A program made the position numbers and the translations under genes. Below, one piece after another: positions 41,252 to 50,238 of a DNA stretch of 64,000 nt. Below the pieces are notes generated by a model. That model worked only from the letters and a program-made list of their open reading frames with translations, ran no database searches and was not told the origin of the DNA. Within the stretch, counting starts at the first letter, position 1. Each line of letters begins with the position of its first letter. Origin of the DNA: Clostridiaceae bacterium (GTDB taxonomy: Bacteria > Bacillota > Clostridia > Oscillospirales > Butyricicoccaceae); assembly GCA_009911355.1 (NCBI GenBank), contig QXXE01000013.1, positions 1-64,000 on the forward strand. The letters are read 5' to 3'.

Positions 41252-41595
41252 ACCCTGCGGCCTCCGTGGCTCCTGTTGGCCTCCATCGTTATGCCGTAGA
41301 TGCCGCATTCGTCGGTGGCGTCCAGGACGGTGTATTTCTGGCCGTCAAGGTCAATAATTCCGCCCTCTTTGGGAAGGGGGCCAAAGTCCGCAGACGCAAC
41401 GTAAAAAAATACTTGGCGGGTAAAAATGCCGTCCATGCTGGACTTCATCTTTTTTTCACGCTCAATATTTTCTATGTCGTCAAAGGAAATGGTCATAGGC
41501 TCCCCGTTTACAAGGTGCGTTTCCGCAAACTCCAAAGGGTTGAGAAAGACCTGTTTCACGTCCTGCGCTAAAATCTCCTTAAAGCTCAAGCCCAC
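41248..41595 (-). CDS. Phage head-tail joining/tail attachment protein
   Basis: A 115-residue protein with a GTG start at 41595 (GGAGGCGAGGGCC upstream). It begins VGLSFKEILAQDVKQVFLNP and contains EKKMKSSMDGIFTRQVFFYV and GGIIDLDGQKYTVLDATDEC. Size, order and pattern fit ATP-binding sugar transporter-like or gpFII-type head-tail attachment proteins. Confidence in the exact family is moderate. Confidence 0.7.
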   Translation of the reverse strand: MGLSFKEILAQDVKQVFLNPLEFAETHLVNGEPMTISFDDIENIEREKKMKSSMDGIFTRQVFFYVASADFGPLPKEGGIIDLDGQKYTVLDATDECGIYGITMEANRSHGGRRV

Positions 41596-41870
41596 GGCCC
41601 TCGCCTCCTTTCGTGCGTCATGGGTACCCGGCCCACTAAATCCTCCCCGGTAGCCTCCCCGCCCACTGCAAGGCCGGGGAGGCCGGGGGTAGCTGCTGCC
41701 CTCTTTGCCCTTACCCACGCCGGGGGCTGGTAGTCTTCCGGCCTCCGGGCGGCGGCTCCGCTCTCTACCCAGGCAGCGGCGTCCGGGTGGTCCGAGGGGA
41801 GGGTATCCCCTGGGCCGTATTCCCGGAAACCGACCTTGATGCGGCAAAGGGCGACCAGCTTATCAGCCAT
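41586..41870 (-). CDS. Small phage head/tail protein, 94 residues
   Basis: A 94-residue protein starting MADKLVALCRIKVGFREYGP with segments PGDTLPSDHPDAAAWVESGA and ARRPEDYQPPAWVRAKRA. No family assigned; similar small proteins follow the capsid cement gene in related phages. The ATG overlaps the preceding stop by 8 bp, and the gene overlaps the next one by 10 bp. Confidence 0.65.
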   Translation of the reverse strand: MADKLVALCRIKVGFREYGPGDTLPSDHPDAAAWVESGAAARRPEDYQPPAWVRAKRAAATPGLPGLAVGGEATGEDLVGRVPMTHERRRGPWA

Positions 41871-42189
41871 TGATCTGGACCAGGATGGTATCATCCCCGG
41901 CGGCGGCGGGGGCGGCGGCGTAACCGGCCACAACGTCCCCGGCGGTATCAGTAACGCCGGTACCGTCAAAGTAGACGGTCTGTCCCATCTCAACGGCGGC
42001 GGTGCCGGTCTTGCTGATCTGGAAGACGCCGACCACGTGGAGGCTCCCCGTTGCGCCGGGGGGAATGGGGCAACCGGTCACGCCGACACGGCTCCCAATG
42101 GCAACCACCGCCCCGTCGGGGATGGTGTCCTCTGTGGCGTTGGTGTAGTCCAGGCTTTCGCCTCTCTGGAGGTATTCCGCTTTATTCAT
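41863..42189 (-). CDS. DUF2190 capsid-decoration protein
   Basis: A 108-residue protein with the DUF2190 pattern: MNKAEYLQRGESLDYTNATE, then IPDGAVVAIGSRVGVTGCPI, LHVVGVFQISKTGTAAVEMG, QTVYFDGTGVTD. These proteins bind the outside of the capsid as cement. It directly follows the major capsid gene, as expected. Confidence 0.85.
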   Translation of the reverse strand: MNKAEYLQRGESLDYTNATEDTIPDGAVVAIGSRVGVTGCPIPPGATGSLHVVGVFQISKTGTAAVEMGQTVYFDGTGVTDTAGDVVAGYAAAPAAAGDDTILVQING

Positions 42190-42210
42190 TGTGGTTGTCT
42201 CCTTTCTGTC

Positions 42211-43797
42211 TTACGCCAGGGGGTCCTCAATCTTGACGCCGGGGTTTTTGATGGCTCCCCGGTAGTCCATGACGTTGATGCCCCAGTCAAGGTAAATGTC
42301 CCAAACAAAACCGAGCTGTCCGGGCGTCTCCATCCGGCGGATGGTGGGTACCTCCTGGCCGTTGAGGTAGTCAACCTCAATAAATCCGCTGTCGGCGGTG
42401 TTGGCGGTCATGAACCAGGGCATTACGTTGCCAAAGCCCCCGGCAAGGGTGTTAATGGTGGGGTCGGCAATGATCTGCAGATCCCGGTACTGATACAGGG
42501 GGTTGACGGCCTGGGTGTTGCCCTCGGTGTGGATGGTGGGGCTGTTGAACAGGGTGTAAATATCAAAGTCCAAACCGGCGGGAACGATGATCTTGCCGGG
42601 GCGGACAATGATCGCCTGTCCAAATTCATCCTTTTGGGTGGACAAGGCCAAAATCATAGCCTGGACCGCCGCCCTGGTAATGCCGGAGCCGGTGGTCAGG
42701 ATGTTTCTGTGGTCACGGTGGAAAAGGTTTTTCCCGTCGTAAATGGGCGGGTTGTTCATGAGGATGGTGTAACACTGGGTGTTGATCGTCCGACGGGCGG
42801 CGGCGGCGTAACGGGCGGGGATGCGGGTTACGAGGTCGATGTCGTCGTTGATGAACGCTTGCCGGGAGAGGGTAAACTGCTTGCCATAGGTCTTGATCTG
42901 GCGGGTGGGCAGTTTGGCGTCCGTGGGCTTGTCGTTCTTCAGCTCTCCGCCCTCCGGGACCTCCAAAAAGTCACCAATGGGACCGGCCAGGTAGTTGTTG
43001 TCGTGAATCTTGAAATCCTTCAAGCTGCCCTTGCGGGTCCACTGGTCGAAGGTGACGGCGGCGGTACGGTGGCCCTGGACATACGCCTTTTCGATGGCGT
43101 TGTCCAAAATGGAAGGAAAGGCGGCTGTGGGGTTGAAATACTGCCGGGAGAAAAGCTCCTGCAGGAGGCTGTCGTTGCTCATTCTGCGGGCGTCCGCCAC
43201 CCCGGCCCGCTCCAGGCACTCAATGGCAAGGTCCCGCAGCGTCATGTGGGCGAAATGCCCCGCCCCCTCGGAGGGCTTGTCAAGCTCAACCCCACCCCGG
43301 AGCAGGAGGCCCTCGGCGGCGTCCCGTCTAAATTCATCCTCCCCGCTTTCGGTAACGTGGATGCCGGTGGGAATGGGGCCGCTGCCGGTGCGGAGCTTCT
43401 CAAGGATAAAAGCCCGGACCTGGTCCTCCGTGGTGCCGTCCTTGATAAACCGCTGGAGGTCTTCATCCTCAAGGCCGAAGTCCCGGCACATGGCGGTAAT
43501 GTTGAGGGTGCGGGTACGCTCCGCCTCGATCTGCCGCTGGCCGTCGTCCTGTCCGCCGGTGGGAGCGGGAGGGGTAGCCGGGGGCGTAGTGGGGGCCGGG
43601 GGCGTCCCGCCGCCCAGGCTGCGCTGCGCTTCTTCCTCGGCGGCGATCTCCGTGTTCAGCCGCTCGACCTCCCGCTGGAGGGTCTGGTACTCCGCTTCTT
43701 CCTCGGGGGTCATTTCCCGCTTGCCGTTCTTTGCGGCGTCCACCAGGGCCTGCTGCCGCTGGATAGCCGCAAGGCGTTTTTTCTGCTTCTCGTTCAT
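42211..43797 (-). CDS. HK97-type major capsid protein with N-terminal scaffold-like region
   Basis: A 528-residue protein. Residues 1-60 form a coiled coil (EEEAEYQTLQREVERLNTEI) and 60-85 a Pro/Thr linker, resembling the delta domain removed by the prohead protease. The capsid fold follows from about residue 240 (KAYVQGHRTAAVTFDQWTRK, TYGKQFTLSRQAFINDDIDL, PARYAAAARRTINTQCYTIL) to the end. It forms the icosahedral shell and is next to the protease gene. Confidence 0.92.
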   Translation of the reverse strand: MNEKQKKRLAAIQRQQALVDAAKNGKREMTPEEEAEYQTLQREVERLNTEIAAEEEAQRSLGGGTPPAPTTPPATPPAPTGGQDDGQRQIEAERTRTLNITAMCRDFGLEDEDLQRFIKDGTTEDQVRAFILEKLRTGSGPIPTGIHVTESGEDEFRRDAAEGLLLRGGVELDKPSEGAGHFAHMTLRDLAIECLERAGVADARRMSNDSLLQELFSRQYFNPTAAFPSILDNAIEKAYVQGHRTAAVTFDQWTRKGSLKDFKIHDNNYLAGPIGDFLEVPEGGELKNDKPTDAKLPTRQIKTYGKQFTLSRQAFINDDIDLVTRIPARYAAAARRTINTQCYTILMNNPPIYDGKNLFHRDHRNILTTGSGITRAAVQAMILALSTQKDEFGQAIIVRPGKIIVPAGLDFDIYTLFNSPTIHTEGNTQAVNPLYQYRDLQIIADPTINTLAGGFGNVMPWFMTANTADSGFIEVDYLNGQEVPTIRRMETPGQLGFVWDIYLDWGINVMDYRGAIKNPGVKIEDPLA

Positions 43798-43800
43798 GGG

Positions 43801-44418
43801 TTATTCTCCTATCAAATTTTTGTTTATTTGAAGTTGGCTTTCGTAGACGCTCAAGGGAATGGTCCCTTGATGCCCCGCCTCACGGCCTACGCCGACGGTT
43901 GCGTCTGCCGGTACCGAAACAATAGAAATTTCAAAGGGCCACCATTTCCTTGCAATTTCACAGGGTCCGGTAAATCTGCCGTCTGCGCTTGTCTTTCCAG
44001 CCTGTACTTCCTCAAGTGAATCTATCCGGTAGCCGACCGAAACCCCTTTAAGGGTCCCGCTCTTTACCTTCTGAAAAATGATCTCGGATTGATCGTCGGT
44101 GTCAAATTCGACCTCCGCCATGCCCCTGTTGCCCTCCAACCATGCCCGGTTGATCTTGCCGATTACGGCGTCCCGGTTATGGTTGAAAAGCAAGCAGCCG
44201 ATCTCGTTTATCCGCTGGAGGTCTACGGCTCCGGGGGCGTGGTCCAAAATCTCAAGGCCAAACCACCGCTCATAGGGTTCCTCGGAGGAAAAAGAAAGGG
44301 TAAATTTCCTTTCGTTCCCCTCTCCCTCCATGCGCTGGAGGCTGGCCGTTCCCAGGGTCCGGCGGAGGTCATTCGTCGCCGGTGCCGCCCTCTGTAGAGC
44401 CTCCGTTATCGTTGCCAT
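43801..44418 (-). CDS. HK97-family prohead protease
   Basis: A 205-residue protease of the U35/HK97 type. NEIGCLLFNHNRDAVIGKIN (containing the catalytic histidine) and KSGTLKGVSVGYRIDSLEEV (with the catalytic serine), then WWPFEISIVSVPADATVGVG are characteristic. It matures the capsid by removing the delta domain. The ATG at 44418 has GGAGGACC upstream and the gene overlaps the end of the portal gene by 50 bp. Confidence 0.9.
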   Translation of the reverse strand: MATITEALQRAAPATNDLRRTLGTASLQRMEGEGNERKFTLSFSSEEPYERWFGLEILDHAPGAVDLQRINEIGCLLFNHNRDAVIGKINRAWLEGNRGMAEVEFDTDDQSEIIFQKVKSGTLKGVSVGYRIDSLEEVQAGKTSADGRFTGPCEIARKWWPFEISIVSVPADATVGVGREAGHQGTIPLSVYESQLQINKNLIGE

Positions 44419-45979
44419 TAGGTCCTCCGTTTTTCCCGGTGTCTGCCGCCCCGCTTTGAGCAGGACTATCTCCCGCCCCTGCGGCATCGTCTCCGGGGGG
44501 CGGGTCGTCCTCCAACTCATAGAGGCCGTCTGTCTTCTTTTGTCCAAGTATCACACCTCCTAAATCAATGCCGTGGGTGTCTCTGGCGTACTTCAAAACC
44601 TCGCAGATATCGTCCACCTGTTTCTGCCAGTCGGAGCCGTTTTCGGCTGCAATCTGCTTAAAGGTCTTTTGTCCGTTCCGCAGGGCGATTTGTGTTGCGG
44701 TCGCCTCTTTGCTGGGGTCAATCCAGGGCTTTGGCGGCTTGTCAAAGCTGTGGTTAAAATAATCGTCTTTGCGCTCCCAAAAATCAGGAATTTTCAAGGC
44801 CCCGGAAAGAACGGCGGAAATGAGGAACGTCTCATAAATTTCATCAAGAATATCAAGGAGCAGTTCGTCTTCTTCCGCATATGTCATGCCGTCCTCAATA
44901 AGGCCCTGTCTTGCGCTGCTGTAATTGGTTTGGCTCATATCCCTGGAGGTGGCCTCGTAGCTGATACCCTGCCCCGCTCCGGTCAACCGCTGCAGGAGCT
45001 TTACAAAACTGGCGGAGTCGCTTGCCTGTCCCTGCGGGTTAATCGCCTGGATTTCCTCTCCGGGGTTCATTTCCAAAATCATACCGGGGGACACGGTCTT
45101 TCCAGCGTAGGTCTGCAAGGGGCCGGTCTGGACTACCCGGCCAACGCCGCCGGTGGGGTAATTCCGCTTTACGGCAATGCCGAAACAGGCTTCAATCCGC
45201 TGCTTTACGGAAACGGCGGTAATGTACTCGTTGGCATCCCGGACACGGGTCAAGGTTTGGCTCATGTCGGACATTTCCCGGAGCTGGGACGGGCGGCGTT
45301 TGGAAAAGTAAAAAATCACATCATCCGCCTTGAGAAAAACCGGCTCCGATATGCTCATACCGTCAAGGGTATATTGCCGTATCCAATAGCCGACCGGGGC
45401 GTTGAATCGGTCGTACTCAATGCCGCCGACCACCCGGTTGTCCTTATGCTTTGGGGCAACCTGGGAAGCGTCCAGTTCGTCAACCTCAAAAAGCTGCAAT
45501 TTGAACGGGAGAACGCCGCTCCGGGTGTACCGCTTTACTATCAGGATGCCGCCGTCGACCTTCTTGCGGCGGACCGCCATCCTCAAAATCTGGTTGAGGC
45601 TTTGGGTGCCGGTCACGTCGCAATTTCTCTTTTTGGTCCAAACCTTCCAAAGCCTTTCGATTTCCTTGTTGAGGTCAGCGTTTCCGGTTTCGGCCTGTAG
45701 AATCACCCCTTTACCGACTACGTTGCGAATAAAGGGGCTTATCACCGAGGCCATTATGTCGCTGTTGCGCTCCATGTCCCTGGCCCTGGCCCGGACGGTG
45801 TCCCGGCTGTAACGGTCCGTATATTCTGCGCTTTGATTGATGGCGTACCAATTAGCGTTAGGCCGTCCGTAGCTCCCGGCGTCATAGTGGCGTATTTCCT
45901 CAAGGGCCTGCCGCCATGCTTCACGCTCCGCTCCGGCTTGCGGGTTAAACCATCCTATCAGCCGATCTAAAAAGTTCAT
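44369..45979 (-). CDS. Phage portal protein, lambda type
   Basis: A 536-residue portal protein: ARARDMERNSDIMASVISPF, IRNVVGKGVILQAETG, QILRMAVRRKKVDGGILIVK, GVGRVVQTGPLQTYAGKTVS and YSSARQGLIEDGMTYAEEDE are all portal features. The C-terminal 50 residues are acidic and Gly-rich. It forms the DNA entry ring. The ATG at 45979 is preceded by AAGGGCGG; upstream sequence encodes the gpW-like gene. Confidence 0.93.
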   Translation of the reverse strand: MNFLDRLIGWFNPQAGAEREAWRQALEEIRHYDAGSYGRPNANWYAINQSAEYTDRYSRDTVRARARDMERNSDIMASVISPFIRNVVGKGVILQAETGNADLNKEIERLWKVWTKKRNCDVTGTQSLNQILRMAVRRKKVDGGILIVKRYTRSGVLPFKLQLFEVDELDASQVAPKHKDNRVVGGIEYDRFNAPVGYWIRQYTLDGMSISEPVFLKADDVIFYFSKRRPSQLREMSDMSQTLTRVRDANEYITAVSVKQRIEACFGIAVKRNYPTGGVGRVVQTGPLQTYAGKTVSPGMILEMNPGEEIQAINPQGQASDSASFVKLLQRLTGAGQGISYEATSRDMSQTNYSSARQGLIEDGMTYAEEDELLLDILDEIYETFLISAVLSGALKIPDFWERKDDYFNHSFDKPPKPWIDPSKEATATQIALRNGQKTFKQIAAENGSDWQKQVDDICEVLKYARDTHGIDLGGVILGQKKTDGLYELEDDPPPGDDAAGAGDSPAQSGAADTGKNGGPNGNDNGGSTEGGTGDE

Positions 45980-45983
45980 GCTG

Positions 45984-46256
45984 TTACCGCCCTTCAAATA
46001 CTGCAACAACAACGCCGCCGAGCAGGTTGCCGTTTTCCTCTGTCTGGAGCTGGGCCTCAAGGTCGTCCCGCATCTGCCTCAATAGGGCAAGGTCTGCCCT
46101 GGTAAGGCTCCGGGTGCCGAGCTTGTACGACTGGCCCCCTAAAAGAATAGCGTGGATAGCGGTATCAACCTCAAGGAGCCGCTCCGCTATGGTCTGCCGC
46201 TGCGGCTGCCGCTGTGGCTGCTGTTGTTCCTGCTGCTGTTCTTTATCCTCTGCCAT
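45984..46256 (-). CDS. gpW-like head-tail connector
   Basis: A 90-residue protein with a Gln-rich N-terminus (QQQEQQQPQRQPQRQ) and a gpW-like core (TIAERLLEVDTAIHAILLGG, then LGTRSLTRADLALLRQMRDD). Such proteins join head and tail and are encoded between the large terminase and the portal. The ATG at 46256 has GGAGGATAG upstream. Confidence 0.82.
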   Translation of the reverse strand: MAEDKEQQQEQQQPQRQPQRQTIAERLLEVDTAIHAILLGGQSYKLGTRSLTRADLALLRQMRDDLEAQLQTEENGNLLGGVVVAVFEGR

Positions 46257-46261
46257 GCCCT

Positions 46262-48112
46262 CTATCCTCCTAACCAATCATCATTTTGGGCGATCCAGTT
46301 TTCCTCCGGGGTAAAAGTCTGGTCTTGCTTTGTCTCCGTCCGGGGCTGGACCTCAATCTCCTGGAGGTGGAACGTTCTGGCCCCGATCATATCGGCGGCG
46401 CACATGGCGTAAACCTCGCAATCAAGAAAATGGTTGTCCCCGTGGGAGGTCTTCAATACCCAGCTTTGTACGGTCCGGCCCCCGGCGGTCTTGACGTTTA
46501 TCTTGTGTTCCGCTGTCACCTGATCGGCGTATGTGCGATCACACCCGGCGTATACCATCCAGCTCCCGGTGCCGTTTTCTTTCCTCATGCGTCCGGCGAT
46601 CATGTCCTTATATTTGCCGGTGTCAATGATCGCCAGGGGCATCCCGTAGGCTTTGCTATCCGTCCGGTTTACTTTGGAAAGCCTAAAATGGGTGTCCATT
46701 GGGTGGGAGCTGCCCTTGCTGGGCATGGCCCAGTCTGAATTGCTGGCGCAAAAATCATATACAAGATCGGTGTTGTCGCCGCTGTCTATCAGGGCAAGGG
46801 CAACCACAAGCGGGTCCCCGGTCCCCTCCCGTAAATATTGGAGGTTCATGATGCGCTCAACCTCCGCAAAGGAGCCAGCTTGCCCGTGGGCTATGTTCTG
46901 GCTTGTGAGGTAGTTCCCCCAGGCCCTGATCGTCCAATAAACGCACGTCTCCTGTACGTCTACCCCGGCGGTCAAAACCTTTGCCCACTCCGGGACGGTG
47001 TACTCCTGCAGGGCCGTCTGCCGCTCAAGAACGAGGTCGGCGTTGGTCTTGAGCTTTGTATCTTCCCACGGCTCCGCAAGCCAGGAGTTGGTGAAATTCT
47101 GGAATTTCTCGGGGTCGTCCTTGCTGGTCAAAAATTCCTTTGCCATCTCCGAAAAACGGACGAAGGGGGAATAAAGGGTATTGAGCCAAAAGGCGACCTT
47201 TCGGGGAAATTGGGTCCGCTGTTCTACAATCCGCCACTCCCCGTGTTTCAGCATTTCCGGCTTGTCCCGGTCCGTTATAATGGCGTCGCACTCCTGGCAA
47301 ACGTAGGCGGCAAATTCGGCCCGGTCAGCGTAGCTCATTTTTTCGTCGTCCGGGAATTTCACTTGTGCCCACTTTAGCTCTATGAATTTCCCGCAATGGG
47401 GGCAAGGGACAAAGTAGTGTTTTACAATGTCCGCCCCCTCCAGGGCTTTCCAAATGTGGCCGGTCTTGAGGGTGGGGGTGCTGGTAATGTAAATCTTCCT
47501 GTTGTTCCTAAAGGTCTTTGTCCGTTCCCGGGCGAGGGAAATGGGGTCCGATTCCTTTTTGCTTGCGCCGGGGTACTTGTCTACCTCATCAAGAAAAAGG
47601 TTCCTCATTGCAAACGAGGCAAGCTGGGAAGGGCTGCCGGAGCCGGTTACGGTTATGCTCATGCCCTCAAAGAAAAGTTCAGAGGTTGAGGATTCGCTTG
47701 CTCTGAACCGCTGCCGCAACGGCGGCGATGCGTAAATCATGGGGCGTATGCGCTTCTTAACCACCTTTTCCCCTAATTCGTCCGAGGGGTATACGGCCAA
47801 CGTGGGGGCCGGGTCCTGGGCTGCTATGTAGGCCAGCATATTAAGCATGGCCTCGGTGCCTCCTACCTGTGTAGGCTTCACGAAAACTATTTCCTCAATA
47901 TCAGAATCAAGGAGGGTGTTCATGATCTCGACAAGGTATGGGGTTTTGCTGTTCTTCCAGGGGCCGGGTATGGCGGAGGCTGTGTCCAATACCCTGTATT
48001 TCTCCGCCCACTCTGATACGCTTATATCTTCCGGGGGACGTAGGTATTCGAGAGCCTTTTTCTGGTATGGCGTAACCTGGTATTTCCGTATACGCCATTT
48101 AGGCTTTGCCAT
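46262..48112 (-). CDS. Terminase large subunit, GpA type
   Basis: A 616-residue packaging ATPase/nuclease of the lambda GpA family. Walker A-like VKPTQVGGTEAML lies near residue 78, Walker B NLFLDEVDKYPG near residue 160. The C-terminal nuclease region includes VLTAGVDVQETCVYWTIRAW near residue 400 and DNTDLVYDFCASNSD near 470. A CPHCGKF/CQECD zinc site is visible near residues 240-290. It cuts and translocates DNA into the prohead and overlaps the small-subunit gene by 14 bp. Confidence 0.95.
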   Translation of the reverse strand: MAKPKWRIRKYQVTPYQKKALEYLRPPEDISVSEWAEKYRVLDTASAIPGPWKNSKTPYLVEIMNTLLDSDIEEIVFVKPTQVGGTEAMLNMLAYIAAQDPAPTLAVYPSDELGEKVVKKRIRPMIYASPPLRQRFRASESSTSELFFEGMSITVTGSGSPSQLASFAMRNLFLDEVDKYPGASKKESDPISLARERTKTFRNNRKIYITSTPTLKTGHIWKALEGADIVKHYFVPCPHCGKFIELKWAQVKFPDDEKMSYADRAEFAAYVCQECDAIITDRDKPEMLKHGEWRIVEQRTQFPRKVAFWLNTLYSPFVRFSEMAKEFLTSKDDPEKFQNFTNSWLAEPWEDTKLKTNADLVLERQTALQEYTVPEWAKVLTAGVDVQETCVYWTIRAWGNYLTSQNIAHGQAGSFAEVERIMNLQYLREGTGDPLVVALALIDSGDNTDLVYDFCASNSDWAMPSKGSSHPMDTHFRLSKVNRTDSKAYGMPLAIIDTGKYKDMIAGRMRKENGTGSWMVYAGCDRTYADQVTAEHKINVKTAGGRTVQSWVLKTSHGDNHFLDCEVYAMCAADMIGARTFHLQEIEVQPRTETKQDQTFTPEENWIAQNDDWLGG

Positions 48113-48653
48113 TTTTGCCTTTCGGTTTTTCGGTCACGCCTGCCACAACGAAAGCCTCAAGCAAGCCTTGGATTTCGTGCTGGATGGTCTTGTCGAGCCT
48201 CCTTGCGCTCAACGGGTCCAATTCTGTAAAGCCGCTGATCGCATCCAAAATCCTGGAGGGGAGGCTCATGGCAAATTTCTTAAAGGTCACGAAAAACCTT
48301 TGATAATCCAGGGTCACTTCCTCGACTGCTATGTACTTACCGGCGGCGATGGCCGTCTTGAGCTGGTGCAGTTCGCCCTGGCTCTCCTTTAGGGCGATCT
48401 CCGCCTGGAGCTTTTGCTCCTTCAATTCCATTTCTTTTTCGGAGCGGTTTTTGCCGTATGCCTTATCGCTCAAATACTGGACGTAGTTCTGAATTGTGGG
48501 GACCAGGTCATACCGCCGCCCTTCCACCGTGTCCGTGGTGGGGAGGACGCCCTCCTGGGTAAGCTGCTGTATGCGCCGGACGGTCACGCCGAAAAGTTGG
48601 GCTATGATCTCAACCCGGTACATTCCGCCCCCGGCCATTCCTGTTGCTGCCAT
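48099..48653 (-). CDS. Terminase small subunit, Nu1-like
   Basis: A 184-residue protein with a winged helix-turn-helix N-terminus (EIIAQLFGVTVRRIQQLTQE, GVLPTTDTVEGRRYDLVPTI) and a coiled-coil middle (EKEMELKEQKLQAEIALKES), the Nu1 layout. It recognises the packaging site and recruits the large subunit. The ATG at 48653 has AGGAAGTAG upstream. Confidence 0.88.
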   Translation of the reverse strand: MAATGMAGGGMYRVEIIAQLFGVTVRRIQQLTQEGVLPTTDTVEGRRYDLVPTIQNYVQYLSDKAYGKNRSEKEMELKEQKLQAEIALKESQGELHQLKTAIAAGKYIAVEEVTLDYQRFFVTFKKFAMSLPSRILDAISGFTELDPLSARRLDKTIQHEIQGLLEAFVVAGVTEKPKGKNGKA

Positions 48654-48658
48654 GTTGT

Positions 48659-49342
48659 CTACTTCCTTTCGTATGGTTCGGCCCCGCAATCCTGATTAAA
48701 GGGGATGATCTCTGAAAAGAGCTTTATATAGGCTCCGACCAGGTCCCGGTCAACGGTAACGACCGTGTTCTCGCTGCGGGGGTTCGTGTTTATGTTTGCG
48801 CTGCTTTCAATGAGGCAATCAAACCTTTCCCCCTCAATGGCCATTACTTTGGAATGGTTGCGGAAAATGACCAGGCGACCGCCGCACTCTGCAATAAATT
48901 CTTTGGTTGCGGCGTAGACGTCCGGGTAACTGCCCTTGAAAATCTCGCCCATGAAAAAGTCAACCCTGCCGACAAGGCCCTTTTCGTGCCACTTGCGTAG
49001 GTCGGTAACGTCCTCCCCGGCCATGCACCAGGTCGATATGGCGGCGTATTTTATGGGCTGCTGCCGCAAAACCATCTTGAAAAATGAAAAGCTGTCAACG
49101 TCTCCAAAGGAAAAGCAATGGTAACAATCACCTTCCCGGAAATGCCAGGAGGGCATGGCGTCCTCAAGGGCCTTTTCGGATGCCGCCTTGCGCCAGAGCT
49201 GCCTTGCGCCCATCCGGTGGGATACCTTTATGCCGCCCTGCTCCGGGGGCGGCGTTTTCTTTGCGGCCTCCGGCTCCGGGTCCATGCCGAGGGCTGTTGC
49301 AAGGTTGAATCCCTCAAGGCTCAAGTTTTCAAGCTCCGCCAT
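48659..49342 (-). CDS. Phospholipase-D-like domain protein
   Basis: A 227-residue protein. Its C-terminal part carries one HKD-like motif: FRNHSKVMAIEGERFDCLIE (H163, K165) followed by SSANINTNPRSENTVVTVD (N183). Family members hydrolyse phosphodiester bonds, and with one motif would act as a dimer. ATG at 49342 has AGGACTACC upstream. Its 5' end overlaps the 3' end of a truncated ParB/methyltransferase gene by 22 bp. Role in the phage is unknown; nuclease activity on DNA is possible. Confidence 0.72.
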   Translation of the reverse strand: MAELENLSLEGFNLATALGMDPEPEAAKKTPPPEQGGIKVSHRMGARQLWRKAASEKALEDAMPSWHFREGDCYHCFSFGDVDSFSFFKMVLRQQPIKYAAISTWCMAGEDVTDLRKWHEKGLVGRVDFFMGEIFKGSYPDVYAATKEFIAECGGRLVIFRNHSKVMAIEGERFDCLIESSANINTNPRSENTVVTVDRDLVGAYIKLFSEIIPFNQDCGAEPYERK

Positions 49343-50238
49343 TGGTAGTCCTGCCGCCCTAAAACGAAATTTGACTTTTCCCAAATCAGGACTTGCGCCA
49401 ATTTCAGGCCGGCGTCCGTGTAGGCTTGCCGAAAAGGGAGGCCGTTGGTGTCTGCATGAAAAACGTAAATAGCGGCCCCTGATCTCATGGCCCCGTTGAT
49501 GTTGCGGAACGCCGTCAAGAGAAAATCATAAAATCCGGTTTCGCTCATGCGGTCGTTTTCGATGGTGCTTTCGGGGCGGCAGTTGTCCGTCCGGTACTTC
49601 TTGAGAAAATCAACCTTTTCCCCATAGTTCACGTTATAGGGCGGGTCGGTTATTACAAGGTCAAGTTGTTTCCCGGCCAGGAGCCGCTCTACGTCGTCCG
49701 GGTCCGTACTGTCCCCGCAGAGGAGGCGGTGGCGTCCGAGCCTCCAAAGGTCGCCGGGGCGGGTCACGGGTTCCTCAATTTCCGCCGCCGCCGCTTCTGC
49801 GTCGTAGCCGTCCTCTGTGGCCTCCGGCGGGATGTCAAGCTTCTGGATCAGGTCCTCCAGGTCCGTCCGCTGAAAGCCGGTAACGGAAAAGTCGTAACCC
49901 TCAAGGTCAAGCTCAACCAACAAATCCTTGAGGATGGCGTTGTCCCACTTGCCTGTAATCTTGTTTAGGGCTATGTTAAGGGCCTTTTCTTTGGCCTTAT
50001 CGGGTATGTCAAGGACGATAACCTCGGCCTCTGTATACCCTAAATCCATCATGACGGTCCGCCTCTGGTGGCCTTTTATAATGGTCCCGTCGGCGTTTAT
50101 CACAATGGGGTCAGCGTATCCAAACTCTGTTAAACTGTTGCGAATTTGTATATATTCGGGGTCTTCCGGCGTCAATTTTTTCCTTGGATTGTATTCTGCC
50201 GGGTGTAAATCAGCGAGGTTTTTACGTTCAAATCTCAC
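49321..50238 (-). CDS. ParB-like / DNA N6-adenine methyltransferase, C-terminally truncated
   Basis: A 305-residue protein with an N-terminal ParB/Srx domain (HPAEYNPRKKLTPEDPEYIQ, ADGTIIKGHQRRTVMMDLGY) and the first part of a beta-class methyltransferase: GRHRLLCGDSTDPDDVERLL, LVITDPPYNVNYGEKVDF with catalytic DPPY. The protein stops after FVLGRQDYQWRSLKT, where full-length relatives continue for more than 100 residues with the AdoMet-binding FxGxG motif. That motif is missing, so methyltransferase activity is doubtful. A GTG start at 50238 has GGGGGCCTGGCC upstream. Confidence 0.85.
   Translation of the reverse strand: MRFERKNLADLHPAEYNPRKKLTPEDPEYIQIRNSLTEFGYADPIVINADGTIIKGHQRRTVMMDLGYTEAEVIVLDIPDKAKEKALNIALNKITGKWDNAILKDLLVELDLEGYDFSVTGFQRTDLEDLIQKLDIPPEATEDGYDAEAAAAEIEEPVTRPGDLWRLGRHRLLCGDSTDPDDVERLLAGKQLDLVITDPPYNVNYGEKVDFLKKYRTDNCRPESTIENDRMSETGFYDFLLTAFRNINGAMRSGAAIYVFHADTNGLPFRQAYTDAGLKLAQVLIWEKSNFVLGRQDYQWRSLKT

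Noticed and set aside
36898-44019. Very long plus-strand frames opposite sheath, capsid and other structural genes
   Set aside because: The phage genes on the minus strand have clear family matches, overlapping starts and ribosome-binding sites; the plus frames are GC-driven shadows.
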